Below, one piece after another: positions 52,863 to 61,692 of a stretch of DNA of 64,000 nucleotides. The position numbers and the translations under genes are program-made. This DNA comes from an uncultured Brachyspira sp. (GTDB lineage Bacteria; Spirochaetota; Brachyspiria; Brachyspirales; Brachyspiraceae), in contig NZ_CALXYQ010000004.1 of NCBI RefSeq assembly GCF_944393015.1, positions 78,965 through 142,964 on the forward strand. Direction: 5' to 3'. Within the stretch, counting starts at the first letter, position 1. The number at the start of each line of letters is the position of its first letter. The notes below the pieces were generated by a model. It was not told the DNA's origin and did no database searches. It was given only the letters and a program-made list of their open reading frames with translations.

Positions 52863-55637
52863 TTACCAAGACATTTGAAGTCCAAAGCCTATATATAAAT
52901 CATTTAAAGTAGGATAATTTCCTATTATACTTTTATCTAAACTTGTTGGAAGCCTTAAAGCTAATAATATATAAGGTTCGCCTGTTACAATATTCTGATA
53001 TCCTGATACTGGAATGCTTGCATCAAATCCGACTTTTAAAGCTGCTGAATGCATATATTCTTTTGAGTAATAAGCAAATCTATATGAAAGAGAAGCGAAA
53101 AAATTATCAAAATATATATGGCTCAAATTAAAATGCGAACTCAAATATCCTAAAAGCTCCACATCTCCGCCTAAAAAATAATTTGATTTATATTTTTTAT
53201 CTTTTACATAAGAATAAAACTCTTCAGGGGCTTTTACTTCACTTGATCCAAATACTGTAGAAGCACCATCGAATGCAGTATTAGTATCAAAAGCATAAGA
53301 ACCATAGAAACTAGCTCTTATAGGTACATATCTAGTTTGAAACTTTGTACTAAAATCTATAGCAAATTTATTGTATCTAATAGAGTATTTAGGTATAACA
53401 GTAAGATTTACTAAATCATCTCTATATGGCTTATCAGTTTGTACTCTAAATATCATTGAAGCTTTTAAAGAAACATTTAATGTCCAAGAAGAATATTTCC
53501 AATTAAATGCTGCTGATGCATTAGTTTGAGGATTAACAAATTCAGAAAATAAAGCTCCTGAAACCGAAGGCTCAAGCATAAAATATAATTTATCGCTTTC
53601 AGTATTTAGCATAAACTGCATAGCAATATAAGAGTTTAATCTCCAATAGTTATAAGTAGAATAAACAATATCGCTTTTAAATCCGAAGTATAAAGGATAA
53701 AGCAATTTAAAAGAATTAACAGTTAATTCAGTTTGAAGAAAATTAGAAGGTATATCATATCCAATCCAAATTGAAGCGATATTATCAGCGGAAGGCGAGG
53801 CTACCACAGATAATATACCAAGTCCGTTAATGAAAAATGGAAATGTATCGCTTATTTGAGGCAAAGGTATCCACATAGCCCAAGGCTTGAAATATTTAAA
53901 ACCATTATAATTACCAAGCTCCATTTGAGGAGTAAATTCATATTTGTTTATTGTTTTGCCAGTGTAGGAAAAATTTTTTGTTATGAATGTATTATCAGAA
54001 TATTTCATAAGTCTATCAAATTCTGAAAATCTTCCTCTATAATAAACACTTCCATTAGCATAGGTTGGAGATAAAACTCCTCCTGAATAGTCTTTAGTAT
54101 AAAGCTTCATTTGATTATTATTTAAATCAATTTCACCTAATTTATAAAATCTGTCATTATTATTGTATGAGAAAAGAAGTTTATTATTTGAATATCTTAA
54201 AGTTCTTACATAATTTAAAGTGTTATCTTTTGTATCAATATATCTTAATGATTTGTCATTATAATTGAATATTGCTATATGTTTTACTCCGTTATCAGTA
54301 ACTATTAAAGCTATATTATTATCATCAATAACAGCAGGATAACTATATCCAAAATTATCATTGGCCTGTAATAAAATTTCTTTTTCATTATTTTCATTTA
54401 TATAAACTAAAATAGAGTTATGCAAATCTTTTGACACACCTATAATACCATTTCTGAAATATCTTGCATACTGCATATCAAACCATTTTCTTTTAGTTCT
54501 AGTTCTTTTATTTAGATCATATTCTTTTACAATATATTTATAAAGTCCTCCGTTAAACATATAAGAAACTATTAAGGCATTATTTCCATCTTTTGATATA
54601 TCCAAACTTTCAGAACCTTGATCTATTAAGAATTCTAATTTCAAATCTTTTTTATTGTTTTGATTATTTCTTTTTTCTTTGTATGAATATAAAGCTCCAA
54701 TATCACCGTCTATATAATAAACTGTATCATCATAAGAATTAACATCATTTATAAAAGTTTTTTTATCATTTGCTATTAATTCTTCGCTCGGATTAACATT
54801 TTCTAACGCCAATGAATTTTGAAAGTCTGACCATACTTCTGTAAATTCCATTCCATAAACTTTTTTGAAAGCCCCGTAAACTCCTGAATTATAAATAAGA
54901 AATGAAAAGCTAAGACTAGTCTGCATTTTTTTCCAAAACTCTGTATACTTTTCCATTCCAAATCTATCCTGCAGATATTTAGAAAATAGTCCGCCGTATT
55001 CATAATAAACATTTCCGTAAGGGCTTTTAGTCCAAACATAAGAAGCCTGAATAGGAGTTCTGAAGTTTCCTTCAAATATATCTTGCCTCAATCTTTGTTT
55101 TATCAAAGGGTCATTAGCACGTCCGAAACCTGTTAAACTTTCCATGCTGACAGGTCCTCCCTCAATCATAAAAGGCATAGCATTAATATGTACAAAAGAA
55201 GCCCAGTTTCCCATTACTTTTGTAGCAAGTCCGGTATTTTCTGAAGCCATAGAAAGTAAATGTGTGAGTTCATGTATAAATACTGTTTCAAAATTATTAT
55301 TATAGCTTGTAAGATTTTCGTCCATATTTGTGTCATATAATATTAGACTTGAATATGGTATTATCATAGCCATTGAATTGAACATATTTATATCGGGTGT
55401 TATTGTTATGGGGATTTTTCCTCTTACAGTGCTATTTAAAATTTTTGAATACTTTTCATATATATCATCAGCTACTTTTGCAAGATTTTCTGCTGTTCTC
55501 CTTGATTCTATAGGAAATATTATTTCAAATTTTTTTGTTTGTATGGTATATAGTTTTCTAAATGGTTTAAAAACTTGAGGGTAAAGATTAGCCGCTATAA
55601 TAACTATTAAAATGAAATATAAAAAAAGTTTCTTCAT
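52863..55637 (-). CDS. Exported metallopeptidase fused to beta-propeller and outer-membrane barrel-like regions
   Basis: The 924-residue protein has a signal peptide, then an HExxH peptidase region (FIHELTHLLS, H122-E123-H126, with EGGPVSME about 40 residues later as a plausible third ligand). A long beta-propeller-like middle follows (about 290-560, repeated short DxxDxN strands). The last 330 residues are amphipathic beta strands ending in FGLQMSW, as in outer-membrane barrels. This layout suggests a surface-anchored protease. The domain borders are estimates. It has no obvious operon partner. Confidence 0.7.
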   Translation of the reverse strand: MKKLFLYFILIVIIAANLYPQVFKPFRKLYTIQTKKFEIIFPIESRRTAENLAKVADDIYEKYSKILNSTVRGKIPITITPDINMFNSMAMIIPYSSLILYDTNMDENLTSYNNNFETVFIHELTHLLSMASENTGLATKVMGNWASFVHINAMPFMIEGGPVSMESLTGFGRANDPLIKQRLRQDIFEGNFRTPIQASYVWTKSPYGNVYYEYGGLFSKYLQDRFGMEKYTEFWKKMQTSLSFSFLIYNSGVYGAFKKVYGMEFTEVWSDFQNSLALENVNPSEELIANDKKTFINDVNSYDDTVYYIDGDIGALYSYKEKRNNQNNKKDLKLEFLIDQGSESLDISKDGNNALIVSYMFNGGLYKYIVKEYDLNKRTRTKRKWFDMQYARYFRNGIIGVSKDLHNSILVYINENNEKEILLQANDNFGYSYPAVIDDNNIALIVTDNGVKHIAIFNYNDKSLRYIDTKDNTLNYVRTLRYSNNKLLFSYNNNDRFYKLGEIDLNNNQMKLYTKDYSGGVLSPTYANGSVYYRGRFSEFDRLMKYSDNTFITKNFSYTGKTINKYEFTPQMELGNYNGFKYFKPWAMWIPLPQISDTFPFFINGLGILSVVASPSADNIASIWIGYDIPSNFLQTELTVNSFKLLYPLYFGFKSDIVYSTYNYWRLNSYIAMQFMLNTESDKLYFMLEPSVSGALFSEFVNPQTNASAAFNWKYSSWTLNVSLKASMIFRVQTDKPYRDDLVNLTVIPKYSIRYNKFAIDFSTKFQTRYVPIRASFYGSYAFDTNTAFDGASTVFGSSEVKAPEEFYSYVKDKKYKSNYFLGGDVELLGYLSSHFNLSHIYFDNFFASLSYRFAYYSKEYMHSAALKVGFDASIPVSGYQNIVTGEPYILLALRLPTSLDKSIIGNYPTLNDLYIGFGLQMSW

Positions 55638-55766
55638 AAATAATTGATTGATAGTATATTATAGTTTAGCATTTTTGCAATAAATTGTTATATATATCTT
55701 AATTATAATTTAAAAAAAATTAAGAAATAAAAAATATCATATTTTAGACTTAAATCATCATAAACA

Positions 55767-56180
55767 CTATTTATTTACAATATAAATTCCAAAATAAATT
55801 ATTAGCAATCCTATAACAATGCTTAATATATAAGAAATACTATCAGAAAATGGAAGTTTTATATTTTTTGGTTCATTAGGATCATACCATAAAGGCAATT
55901 CATCGCCTACTTTTCTAAATGGGTAATGGCTTCTTAAAGTAGCATACAATGTTCCATGATTATCAGCTTCATAACTTATTACCATTACCTTTTTATATCC
56001 AATTTTTCTAGGGTTATATACTATTTTTCTTCTATCTAACTCTTCAACCACTCCTACAGTATGAATATAATTTCTTGTATTAATAAAAGAAAATAATCCT
56101 ACTACCCCATTAAAAGTTAAAAATATTCCTACAGAACATACTAATATTTTTTCTATAATTGAAATTTTTTTTCTATTCAT
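55767..56180 (-). CDS. DUF3592 domain membrane protein
   Basis: The 137-residue protein has one helix at the N-terminus (about 10-33) and another at the C-terminus (about 113-135). Between them is an extracytoplasmic beta domain with YIHTVGVVEEL, VMVISYEADNHG, FRKVGDELPLWYDPNEPKNI. The GxxxxVxYDPxxP pattern defines DUF3592. Function unknown. Single gene. Confidence 0.75.
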   Translation of the reverse strand: MNRKKISIIEKILVCSVGIFLTFNGVVGLFSFINTRNYIHTVGVVEELDRRKIVYNPRKIGYKKVMVISYEADNHGTLYATLRSHYPFRKVGDELPLWYDPNEPKNIKLPFSDSISYILSIVIGLLIIYFGIYIVNK

Positions 56181-56289
56181 TATTAAAACCCCAATATTAT
56201 TTTTTCAAAATAGCTTAGCTTTATATTTTATTTGACATTGTTTTTTCATTAATAAAATTGATAGAAAGTATATTATAATTTTATTTTTT

Positions 56290-56715
56290 GCAAATACATA
56301 CGCACGGTAAATGCAATATCTATATAATTGACATTAATTATTTCTTATTATTCAAGATATTAAATTTATTTTTACGTGCGATGAATACATTTTTAATTTT
56401 AAAAAAACTTGGGTGGGTGTTTAGAAATTCTATTTTAGTAATAAAGAAGTTAAAGTTTTAATGTCAAATTTAAATTATAAGTATAGAGGGTGGGCAAATG
56501 TAATTAAACTTTAAAACTTTTATTATATACCTCACCATTTAAAATTTATTATTGTATTTTGAAATTTGGTTTTAATTATATTTAAAGCATTATTATAAAA
56601 CAATATGTTATTAGAATAAACAATTATTTGTACCGCACGCTAAATTCATTTTTACATATTGTTTAAATTATGGATTAAAATTTGTTTTATATTTTTTAAT
56701 TAGTTTACCGTGCGT
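56290..56715. repeat. Family A repeat, copy lacking the outer right arm
   Basis: acgcacggtaaat (56300)...acgtgcgatgaa (56373), cttgggtggg (56407), gagggtgggc (56484), the loop aaactttaaaactttt, cctcaccattt (56529), accgcacgct (56632)...accgtgcgtg (56705). The cccacccaag arm has decayed. It fills the 56181-56806 gap. Confidence 0.75.
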
Positions 56716-56745
56716 GATATGGAATTTTATATTTAATACAAAAAT

Positions 56746-56780
56746 AAGCAAGCCTGAAATTAAGCCTGCTTATTTTTATA
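56746..56780 (-). terminator. Terminator after the symporter gene
   Basis: On the minus strand AAGCAGGC pairs with GCTTGCTT (one G-U) and is followed by ATTTTT. Confidence 0.7.
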
Positions 56781-56806
56781 AAAAGATAGGAGAAATATTT
56801 TATAAC

Positions 56807-57988
56807 TTAATTGATATTGTCTTTTTTAAATATACCTTGAAGTATTAAAGCTAAAGCCCCATCTCCTGTAACATTGCATGCTGTACCGAAACTATCCTGT
56901 AATGCAAATATAGCAAGTATTAAAGCAGTACCATCATCATTAAAACCTAAAACTGAAATTATTATTCCTAAAGAAGCAACAACAGTTCCGCCAGGCACTC
57001 CAGGAGCTCCAACAGCAAATATACCAAGCAATATAACAAATAAAATCATAGTACCAACTGCAGGAAGCTGTCCATATAATATTTTAGATATAGTCATAAC
57101 AAAGAATGTTTCTGTTAGCACTGATCCGCATAAGTGTATAGTTGCTCCCATTGGTATAGCAAAGTTTACGATATCTTTATCTAATGCATCAGATTTACTT
57201 GCACATTTTAATGCAACTGGTAAAGTTGCGGCAGATGACATAGTACCTACAGCAGTGAAATAAGCAGGGCCATAATGTTTAAATACTCTTGCAGGATTTT
57301 TCTTTGATACAATACCAGCTATAGAATATAAAACTGTAAGCCATATAAAATGTCCTACTATTGCTATTATTATAATTATTAAAAATACAGGGACACTCTT
57401 AATTATAGTACCTTCATAAGATAAAGTTGCAAAAGTAGTTCCTATATAAAATGGCAATATTGGAACTACTACATTATTTACTAAAAATAAAATTATATTA
57501 TTAAGTTCATCTAATAGATTTTCAAAATACTTAGATTTAGTTTTTATAACAGCTACTCCTCCGCATATTGCTAAGAATAGTGCAGTTATTACTGGAAATA
57601 TAGGATTAATATCTAATTTAAATATTATTTCAGGAAGTTCTTTTCCGCCTGCAACATTTGAAGCGATATTTAAATTAGGTATTATTATATATCCTGCAAT
57701 AGTAGCAAATAAAGCAGCACCAACTGAAGAAAAATATGCTAAGGCAAGAATAACTCCTAACATTTTATTAGCTTTGCTTCCCATTCTAGTAATAGCAGGA
57801 GCAATAAAACCTAATACAATTAATGGAACCATAAATGATATTACTTGATTAAGTACATATTTTATAGATTGTATAACATTAATAATAGCTTCATTACATA
57901 CCATACCTATTACAATACCTAAAGCTATTCCTAATAAAAGCTTTACTAATAAGTAGTCTTTTTTAGATTTTTGTTCTAGCTCTTCCAT
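56807..57988 (-). CDS. Dicarboxylate/amino acid:cation symporter (DAACS family)
   Basis: The protein is 393 residues from the ATG at 57988 (ribosome site AAGGATA). A frame opens 15 residues earlier without such a site. The carrier has eight helices and two re-entrant loops: SSAATLPVALKCASKSD (first loop) and FAVGAPGVPGGTVVASLGII with FGTACNVTGDGALALI (second, ion and substrate site). DAACS proteins import glutamate, aspartate, C4-dicarboxylates or serine/threonine using sodium or protons. It is divergent from the orphan riboswitch RNA, 170 nt away. Confidence 0.9.
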   Translation of the reverse strand: MEELEQKSKKDYLLVKLLLGIALGIVIGMVCNEAIINVIQSIKYVLNQVISFMVPLIVLGFIAPAITRMGSKANKMLGVILALAYFSSVGAALFATIAGYIIIPNLNIASNVAGGKELPEIIFKLDINPIFPVITALFLAICGGVAVIKTKSKYFENLLDELNNIILFLVNNVVVPILPFYIGTTFATLSYEGTIIKSVPVFLIIIIIAIVGHFIWLTVLYSIAGIVSKKNPARVFKHYGPAYFTAVGTMSSAATLPVALKCASKSDALDKDIVNFAIPMGATIHLCGSVLTETFFVMTISKILYGQLPAVGTMILFVILLGIFAVGAPGVPGGTVVASLGIIISVLGFNDDGTALILAIFALQDSFGTACNVTGDGALALILQGIFKKDNIN

Positions 57989-58124
57989 AAAAATATCCTT
58001 AAAATTTTTATTATTATAATAAAGTATATTCAATTTATATGCATTTGCAAATAAAATTAAGTTTTTAATAATTTTTTTTATTTTAATTAAAATGAATTAT
58101 ATTTGAAAATTATATTAAAAAAAC

Positions 58125-58153
58125 TTGATCAAAATTTGTTTTTCATATATAAT
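58125..58153 (+). promoter_or_regulatory. Consensus promoter in front of the cobalamin riboswitch
   Basis: TTGATC, 17 nt, TATAAT, on the plus strand. It predicts a start near 58160, at the beginning of the riboswitch. Confidence 0.7.
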
Positions 58154-58164
58154 ATTGTTCGATT

Positions 58165-58300
58165 TTATATAGGGGAATGAGGGTGTGAATCCTTCGCTGG
58201 CACGCAACCGTAAAGTTTAGTTTATTAATATAAATTAACAAAGTCGGATTACCTTATCTAATAATAAATAATCAGTCGAGTGCACTAGATTATATTTTTC
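58165..58300 (+). ncRNA. Cobalamin (B12) riboswitch without a downstream gene
   Basis: The conserved core reads aggggaatgagggtgtgaat (58171), then cc, ttcgctggcacgcaaccgta (58193) and aag. The B12-box-like agtcggattacc comes 30 nt later. Compare the Rfam pattern GGGAA..GGTGnAAnTCC..GCnGnCCCGCnACTGTAA..gcCaGgA.ACC. An adjacent promoter and a strong terminator (58391) frame it as a separate transcript of about 270 nt. No reading frame lies between the aptamer and the terminator. The next gene is on the other strand. Confidence 0.85.
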
Positions 58301-58389
58301 TATACGTACTCCTGTTTTCCATTTATTATTAAAAAATTATATAAATTTGATTGATCTCTTATACATAAATAAACCAAATATCTAAAACT

Positions 58390-58428
58390 AGGCAGGAGTT
58401 AAATTTTTTAATTCCTGCCGTATTTTTT
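58390..58428 (+). terminator. Terminator closing the riboswitch transcript
   Basis: GGCAGGAGTTAAA pairs with TTTAATTCCTGCC (13 bp, one G-U, 3-nt loop), followed by GTATTTTTT on the plus side. It also touches the stop of the convergent radical SAM gene. Confidence 0.85.
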
Positions 58429-59398
58429 AAACATTATAGTTTATACCCTGAATTATATTTTTTTCTTTCATTCTTTTTGTTATTAGATTTATTATTTCGC
58501 CTTTTGATTTAGTCCATTTAGGAGATATTAAACTATCACCCAAACTATCGCCCATTAATCGTGCTATTATAATATCTGATCTTGTAAAAGAAATTGCATC
58601 GCTCATCAAATCTATATAAAAATCTTCATCTAAAGTAGGAAAATTATAATCTTTATACATATTTTCAAAATAAGAACCTTTTACTATATCAAGCTGATGA
58701 AATTTTACAGCATCAATTTTTAAAGCTGATACATCTTTAACCGTTTTTATCATATCATCTCTGCTTTCTAATTCTATTGTTTTTTTGTCATCATCATTAA
58801 ATTTTTTAGGCAGTCCGAATATTATATGAGTGCATATTATTATATTATTATAATTTGTTTTTATATGATTTACCATTTCAGCAAAAGATTTATAATCATG
58901 ACCTCTATTAATAAATTTAGAAGTTTCATCATTTGAAGATTGAAGCCCCATTTCAAGCCAAATTTCTTTACCAGATGAGTAAGATAAATCACTAAGTTCT
59001 TTCAGTACCTCATCTTCAAGCATATCGCTTCTAGCCCCGAACATTAGTCCAACGCATTCATCAAAATGCACCAATTTATTAGCATATTTCAAAGATTCTT
59101 TTGATGCTAATGGCGATAATGGGGTGCCTAGCTGAAAATATCCATAAAATTTTTGATATCTTCCTTTATAATTTTTTAATCCGTTAATCCATTGATTATT
59201 GATATCTTCTTCTGCTGCATAAGGAGGTTTATAGCTATTTAAATTACAGAATCTGCATCCGCCTTCATTGGCTTTATGGGCACAGCCGAAATCTGTATCT
59301 ATAGAAATTTTTCCTACTTTCACTCCGAATTTATTTTTAACATAATCAGAAAATGAATAATAGTTTTTATTGTTTTGTATGTTATTTTTATTTTGCAT
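58427..59398 (-). CDS. YhcC/TIGR01212-type radical SAM protein
   Basis: The 323-residue protein starts YSFSDYVKNKFGVKVGKISIDTDFGC and carries the cluster ligands in CAHKANEGGCRFCN, the spacing used by the YhcC group. FQLGTPLSP, LMFGARSDMLEDEVL and IWLEMGLQSSNDETSKFINRGHD are further family landmarks of the AdoMet barrel. The group is linked to tRNA/peptide modification in other bacteria but is not well characterised. Its 3' end meets the terminator of the orphan riboswitch RNA. If that terminator were read through, the RNA would be antisense to this gene. Confidence 0.88.
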   Translation of the reverse strand: MQNKNNIQNNKNYYSFSDYVKNKFGVKVGKISIDTDFGCAHKANEGGCRFCNLNSYKPPYAAEEDINNQWINGLKNYKGRYQKFYGYFQLGTPLSPLASKESLKYANKLVHFDECVGLMFGARSDMLEDEVLKELSDLSYSSGKEIWLEMGLQSSNDETSKFINRGHDYKSFAEMVNHIKTNYNNIIICTHIIFGLPKKFNDDDKKTIELESRDDMIKTVKDVSALKIDAVKFHQLDIVKGSYFENMYKDYNFPTLDEDFYIDLMSDAISFTRSDIIIARLMGDSLGDSLISPKWTKSKGEIINLITKRMKEKNIIQGINYNV

Positions 59399-59460
59399 AT
59401 TAGTATCAGTATATCATAAAATAATTTTTTTAAAACTATTTGTATTGCTTATAATTTTCA

Positions 59461-59892
59461 TTAACGCACGGTTAGCAATACTTTATCTATAATTTAAATT
59501 AGAATTCATATTTAGTTTTATTTTTTAATTAGCTTACCGTGCGGTGAATATGTTTTAAATTTAACAAAATCTTGGGCGGGCAGCTAAAATAAATTAATGA
59601 ATCAAAAAGACAAATTAAACTTAAAATACCAGAAAAAATAAAAAGTATAGAGGGTGGGCAAATGTAATTAAGCTTTAAAACTTTATTTACATTCCCACCC
59701 TTTATTCTTTATAACGAACTTTTGAATTTTTAATATTAACTATATTTATAACTTATTTAGAAATTTCAGCACCCACCCAAGCGTTATTTATGTTTAAAAT
59801 TACTACACCGCACGCAGAGTAAGGTTAAAAATATATGCTAATTATAAATTATAATTTAAATGATAAATAAAAATCCATTCGGCGTGCGTTAA
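59461..59892. repeat. Family A repeat, best full-length copy
   Basis: Module 1 AACGCACGG (59463)...CCGTGCGGT (59537); outer left arm CTTGGGCGGG (59571); inner left GAGGGTGGG (59650); the loop aattaagctttaaaacttta; inner right CCCACCCTTT (59694); outer right CCCACCCAAG (59772); module 2 CCGCACGC (59808)...GCGTGCGTT (59882). This copy shows the complete nested plan. Confidence 0.85.
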
Positions 59893-59921
59893 TGAGAATT
59901 TAATTAATAATATATTTAACA

Positions 59922-59950
59922 TTGACAAAATAATATATTAAACATAAAAT
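59922..59950 (+). promoter_or_regulatory. Consensus promoter for the structured RNA(s)
   Basis: TTGACA, 17 nt, TAAAAT. The predicted start is at about 59957, exactly at the first base of the following stem. Confidence 0.75.
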
Positions 59951-59956
59951 TAAAAC

Positions 59957-60022
59957 AGATTCCAACAGCAAAATAATATAATCCATAAAGACTGGACAAA
60001 ATGGAATCTAGTTTTTATTTTT
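59957..60022 (+). ncRNA. Structured small RNA 1 upstream of the DUF2828 gene
   Basis: The ends pair (AGATTCCA with TGGAATCT, 8 bp). There is a small inner TCCA/TGGA hairpin, and the stem runs into AGTTTTTATTTTT, a terminator-like tail. No start codon with a ribosome site is present. It could be a separate RNA or the first module of a longer one. Confidence 0.55.
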
Positions 60023-60037
60023 GCAATAATAATTTTT

Positions 60038-60129
60038 TAGACATGAACAGCAATTTATTTTTTGGTAGTAAGAAGGTTCAACTCCTTTAGCCATTTTTAA
60101 TGGTATATATCGTGTCTAGTTTTTTTATT
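60038..60129 (+). ncRNA. Structured small RNA 2 with tRNA T-arm-like hairpin (Y-RNA-like candidate)
   Basis: The ends pair (TAGACATG with CGTGTCTA, 8 bp with one G-U). Inside is AAGG-TTCAACT-CCTT, which reads like a tRNA T-arm with its loop, followed by a second hairpin CCATT-TTT-AATGG. The tail is GTTTTTTTATT. Bacterial Y RNAs combine an end-pairing stem bound by Ro protein with a tRNA-like module, and are encoded beside the Ro gene. Here the next gene encodes a Ro-like protein. The identity is inference. Confidence 0.55.
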
Positions 60130-60182
60130 CTATACTTATTTAATTAATAGGCATAGAATATTTTTTATTAAGGAGTATCATT

Positions 60183-61682
60183 ATGTCTTTTTTAGATTTG
60201 CTTAAAGATTCTTTTAATAAAACTTATACGCAGAATTTTGCTGATACTAATATTTCATCATTAAGCGGTGTAATAGATTTATTTGCAACTATGGGAGCAA
60301 GCAGATTAAAAAAAGATGATGAATTATTAAAATATTTTATAGATTCTTGGAGAGAAAGTCCTGAACTTACTGCTAAATCTATAATGTATTTAAGAGATAT
60401 AAGAAAAGGCATTGGTGAGAGAGAAGTTTTTAGAAAATATATTAATATTATGATTAAACAAAATCATACTCTCACTGCAATAGAAATTCTTAAAACTATA
60501 CCAGAGCTTGGAAGATGGGACGATATTATTTATGTATGGTATGAGAATAGAGAAAATAAAAATATTTCTGATTTTACAAAAAGTATAATATTAGAGCAAT
60601 TAGAAAAAGATAAAACAACTGATAATGTTTCGCTTCTTGCTAAATGGCTTCCTAGTGAAAATACTTCATCAAAAAATACAAGAAACATTGCAATAGAATT
60701 AATAAAACTTTTAAATATAAACACTAAAGAATATAGAAAAATTTTATCTGCTTTAAGAAAGAAAATACAAATAATAGAAAATAATTTAAGAGAAAAAGAT
60801 TATACATTTAATTATTCTTCAGTTCCTTCGCTTGCTATGAGAAAATATTCAAAAGCATTTATTAGAAATGATGAAGAAAGGTACAAACAATTTTTTGAAG
60901 ATGTAAAGTCAGGAAAAGTAAAATTAAATACAAGCGTCTTAACTCCTTTTGATGTTATAAGAGAGATTTTAGACTGTGCCGAAGAAGATATAGATTCAAG
61001 AAAAGAAGAATTTGATTTAACTTGGAAAAATCTTCCAAACATTTTTGGAGATAATAATTTAAATGCAATAGTGGCATGCGATGTATCTGGAAGTATGGGA
61101 ATGGCTTTGAATGGGGAGCCTTTAATATGCTCTGTAGCTTTGGGAATATATATAGCACAATTAAATAAATCTGCATTTCATAATCATTTTATAGATTTCT
61201 GCGGCAATTCTAAAATGCATGACATATCAAATATAGATAATATTGTTGATATAGTTAATTATGTTTTAAGGTCATCCGTTGATTATAGTACAAATATAGA
61301 TTCAGTATTTAAAGCGTTGCTTGATACTGCTGTAAAAAATCATGTACCTAATGAAGAACTTCCTAAATATATAATAATAATTTCTGATATGGAGTTTAAT
61401 CAATGCGAATGTCAAAATAAAACTAACTTTGAATATTGGAAAGAAATTTTTAATAAAAATAATTATAAACTTCCTAGAATAATTTTCTGGAATGTAAATT
61501 CATTAAGCAGAATAATGCCTGCTTTAAAAAATGATGATGTATTATTTGTTTCTGGAAGAAGTCAGAATGTTATAAAAAATATAATTAATATAGACAAATA
61601 CGATTTAACAAATCAAGATGAATTATCAATGCTTTTAATACTTGATACTTTGAAAGATTATAGTATTGATATAAAGGATTGA
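60183..61682 (+). CDS. DUF2828/Ro60-like protein with vWA (MIDAS) domain
   Basis: The product is a 499-residue cytoplasmic protein. The N-terminal helical-repeat region includes MGASRLKKDDELLKYF, IMYLRDIRKGIGEREVF and IPELGRWDDIIYVW. It is followed by WLPSENTSSKNTR, EYRKILSALRKKIQIIE and VPSLAMRKYSKAFIRND, the pattern of DUF2828 proteins. The C-terminal von Willebrand A domain has an intact MIDAS: DVSGS (300-304), the TNIDS threonine and ISDME aspartate. The plan, an alpha-helical ring plus vWA, is the same as in Ro60/TROVE RNA-binding proteins. The ribosome site AAGGAG is strong. Structured RNAs with their own promoter lie directly upstream. Confidence 0.82.
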   Translation: MSFLDLLKDSFNKTYTQNFADTNISSLSGVIDLFATMGASRLKKDDELLKYFIDSWRESPELTAKSIMYLRDIRKGIGEREVFRKYINIMIKQNHTLTAIEILKTIPELGRWDDIIYVWYENRENKNISDFTKSIILEQLEKDKTTDNVSLLAKWLPSENTSSKNTRNIAIELIKLLNINTKEYRKILSALRKKIQIIENNLREKDYTFNYSSVPSLAMRKYSKAFIRNDEERYKQFFEDVKSGKVKLNTSVLTPFDVIREILDCAEEDIDSRKEEFDLTWKNLPNIFGDNNLNAIVACDVSGSMGMALNGEPLICSVALGIYIAQLNKSAFHNHFIDFCGNSKMHDISNIDNIVDIVNYVLRSSVDYSTNIDSVFKALLDTAVKNHVPNEELPKYIIIISDMEFNQCECQNKTNFEYWKEIFNKNNYKLPRIIFWNVNSLSRIMPALKNDDVLFVSGRSQNVIKNIINIDKYDLTNQDELSMLLILDTLKDYSIDIKD

Positions 61683-61692
61683 TATAATTTTA

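Noticed and set aside
56874..57263. 129-codon plus-strand frame opposite the symporter
   Set aside because: Shadow of the conserved transporter gene; proline-rich composition comes from the reverse of its GXXG-rich loops.
57989..58300. Cobalamin riboswitch controlling the symporter
   Set aside because: The aptamer is on the opposite strand and is transcribed away from the symporter gene.
60038..60129. True tRNA gene
   Set aside because: Only a T-arm-like hairpin is present; there is no acceptor-D-anticodon cloverleaf.
60038..60129. Small SRP RNA
   Set aside because: The conserved GGAAGCAGCC-type loop of SRP RNA is missing.
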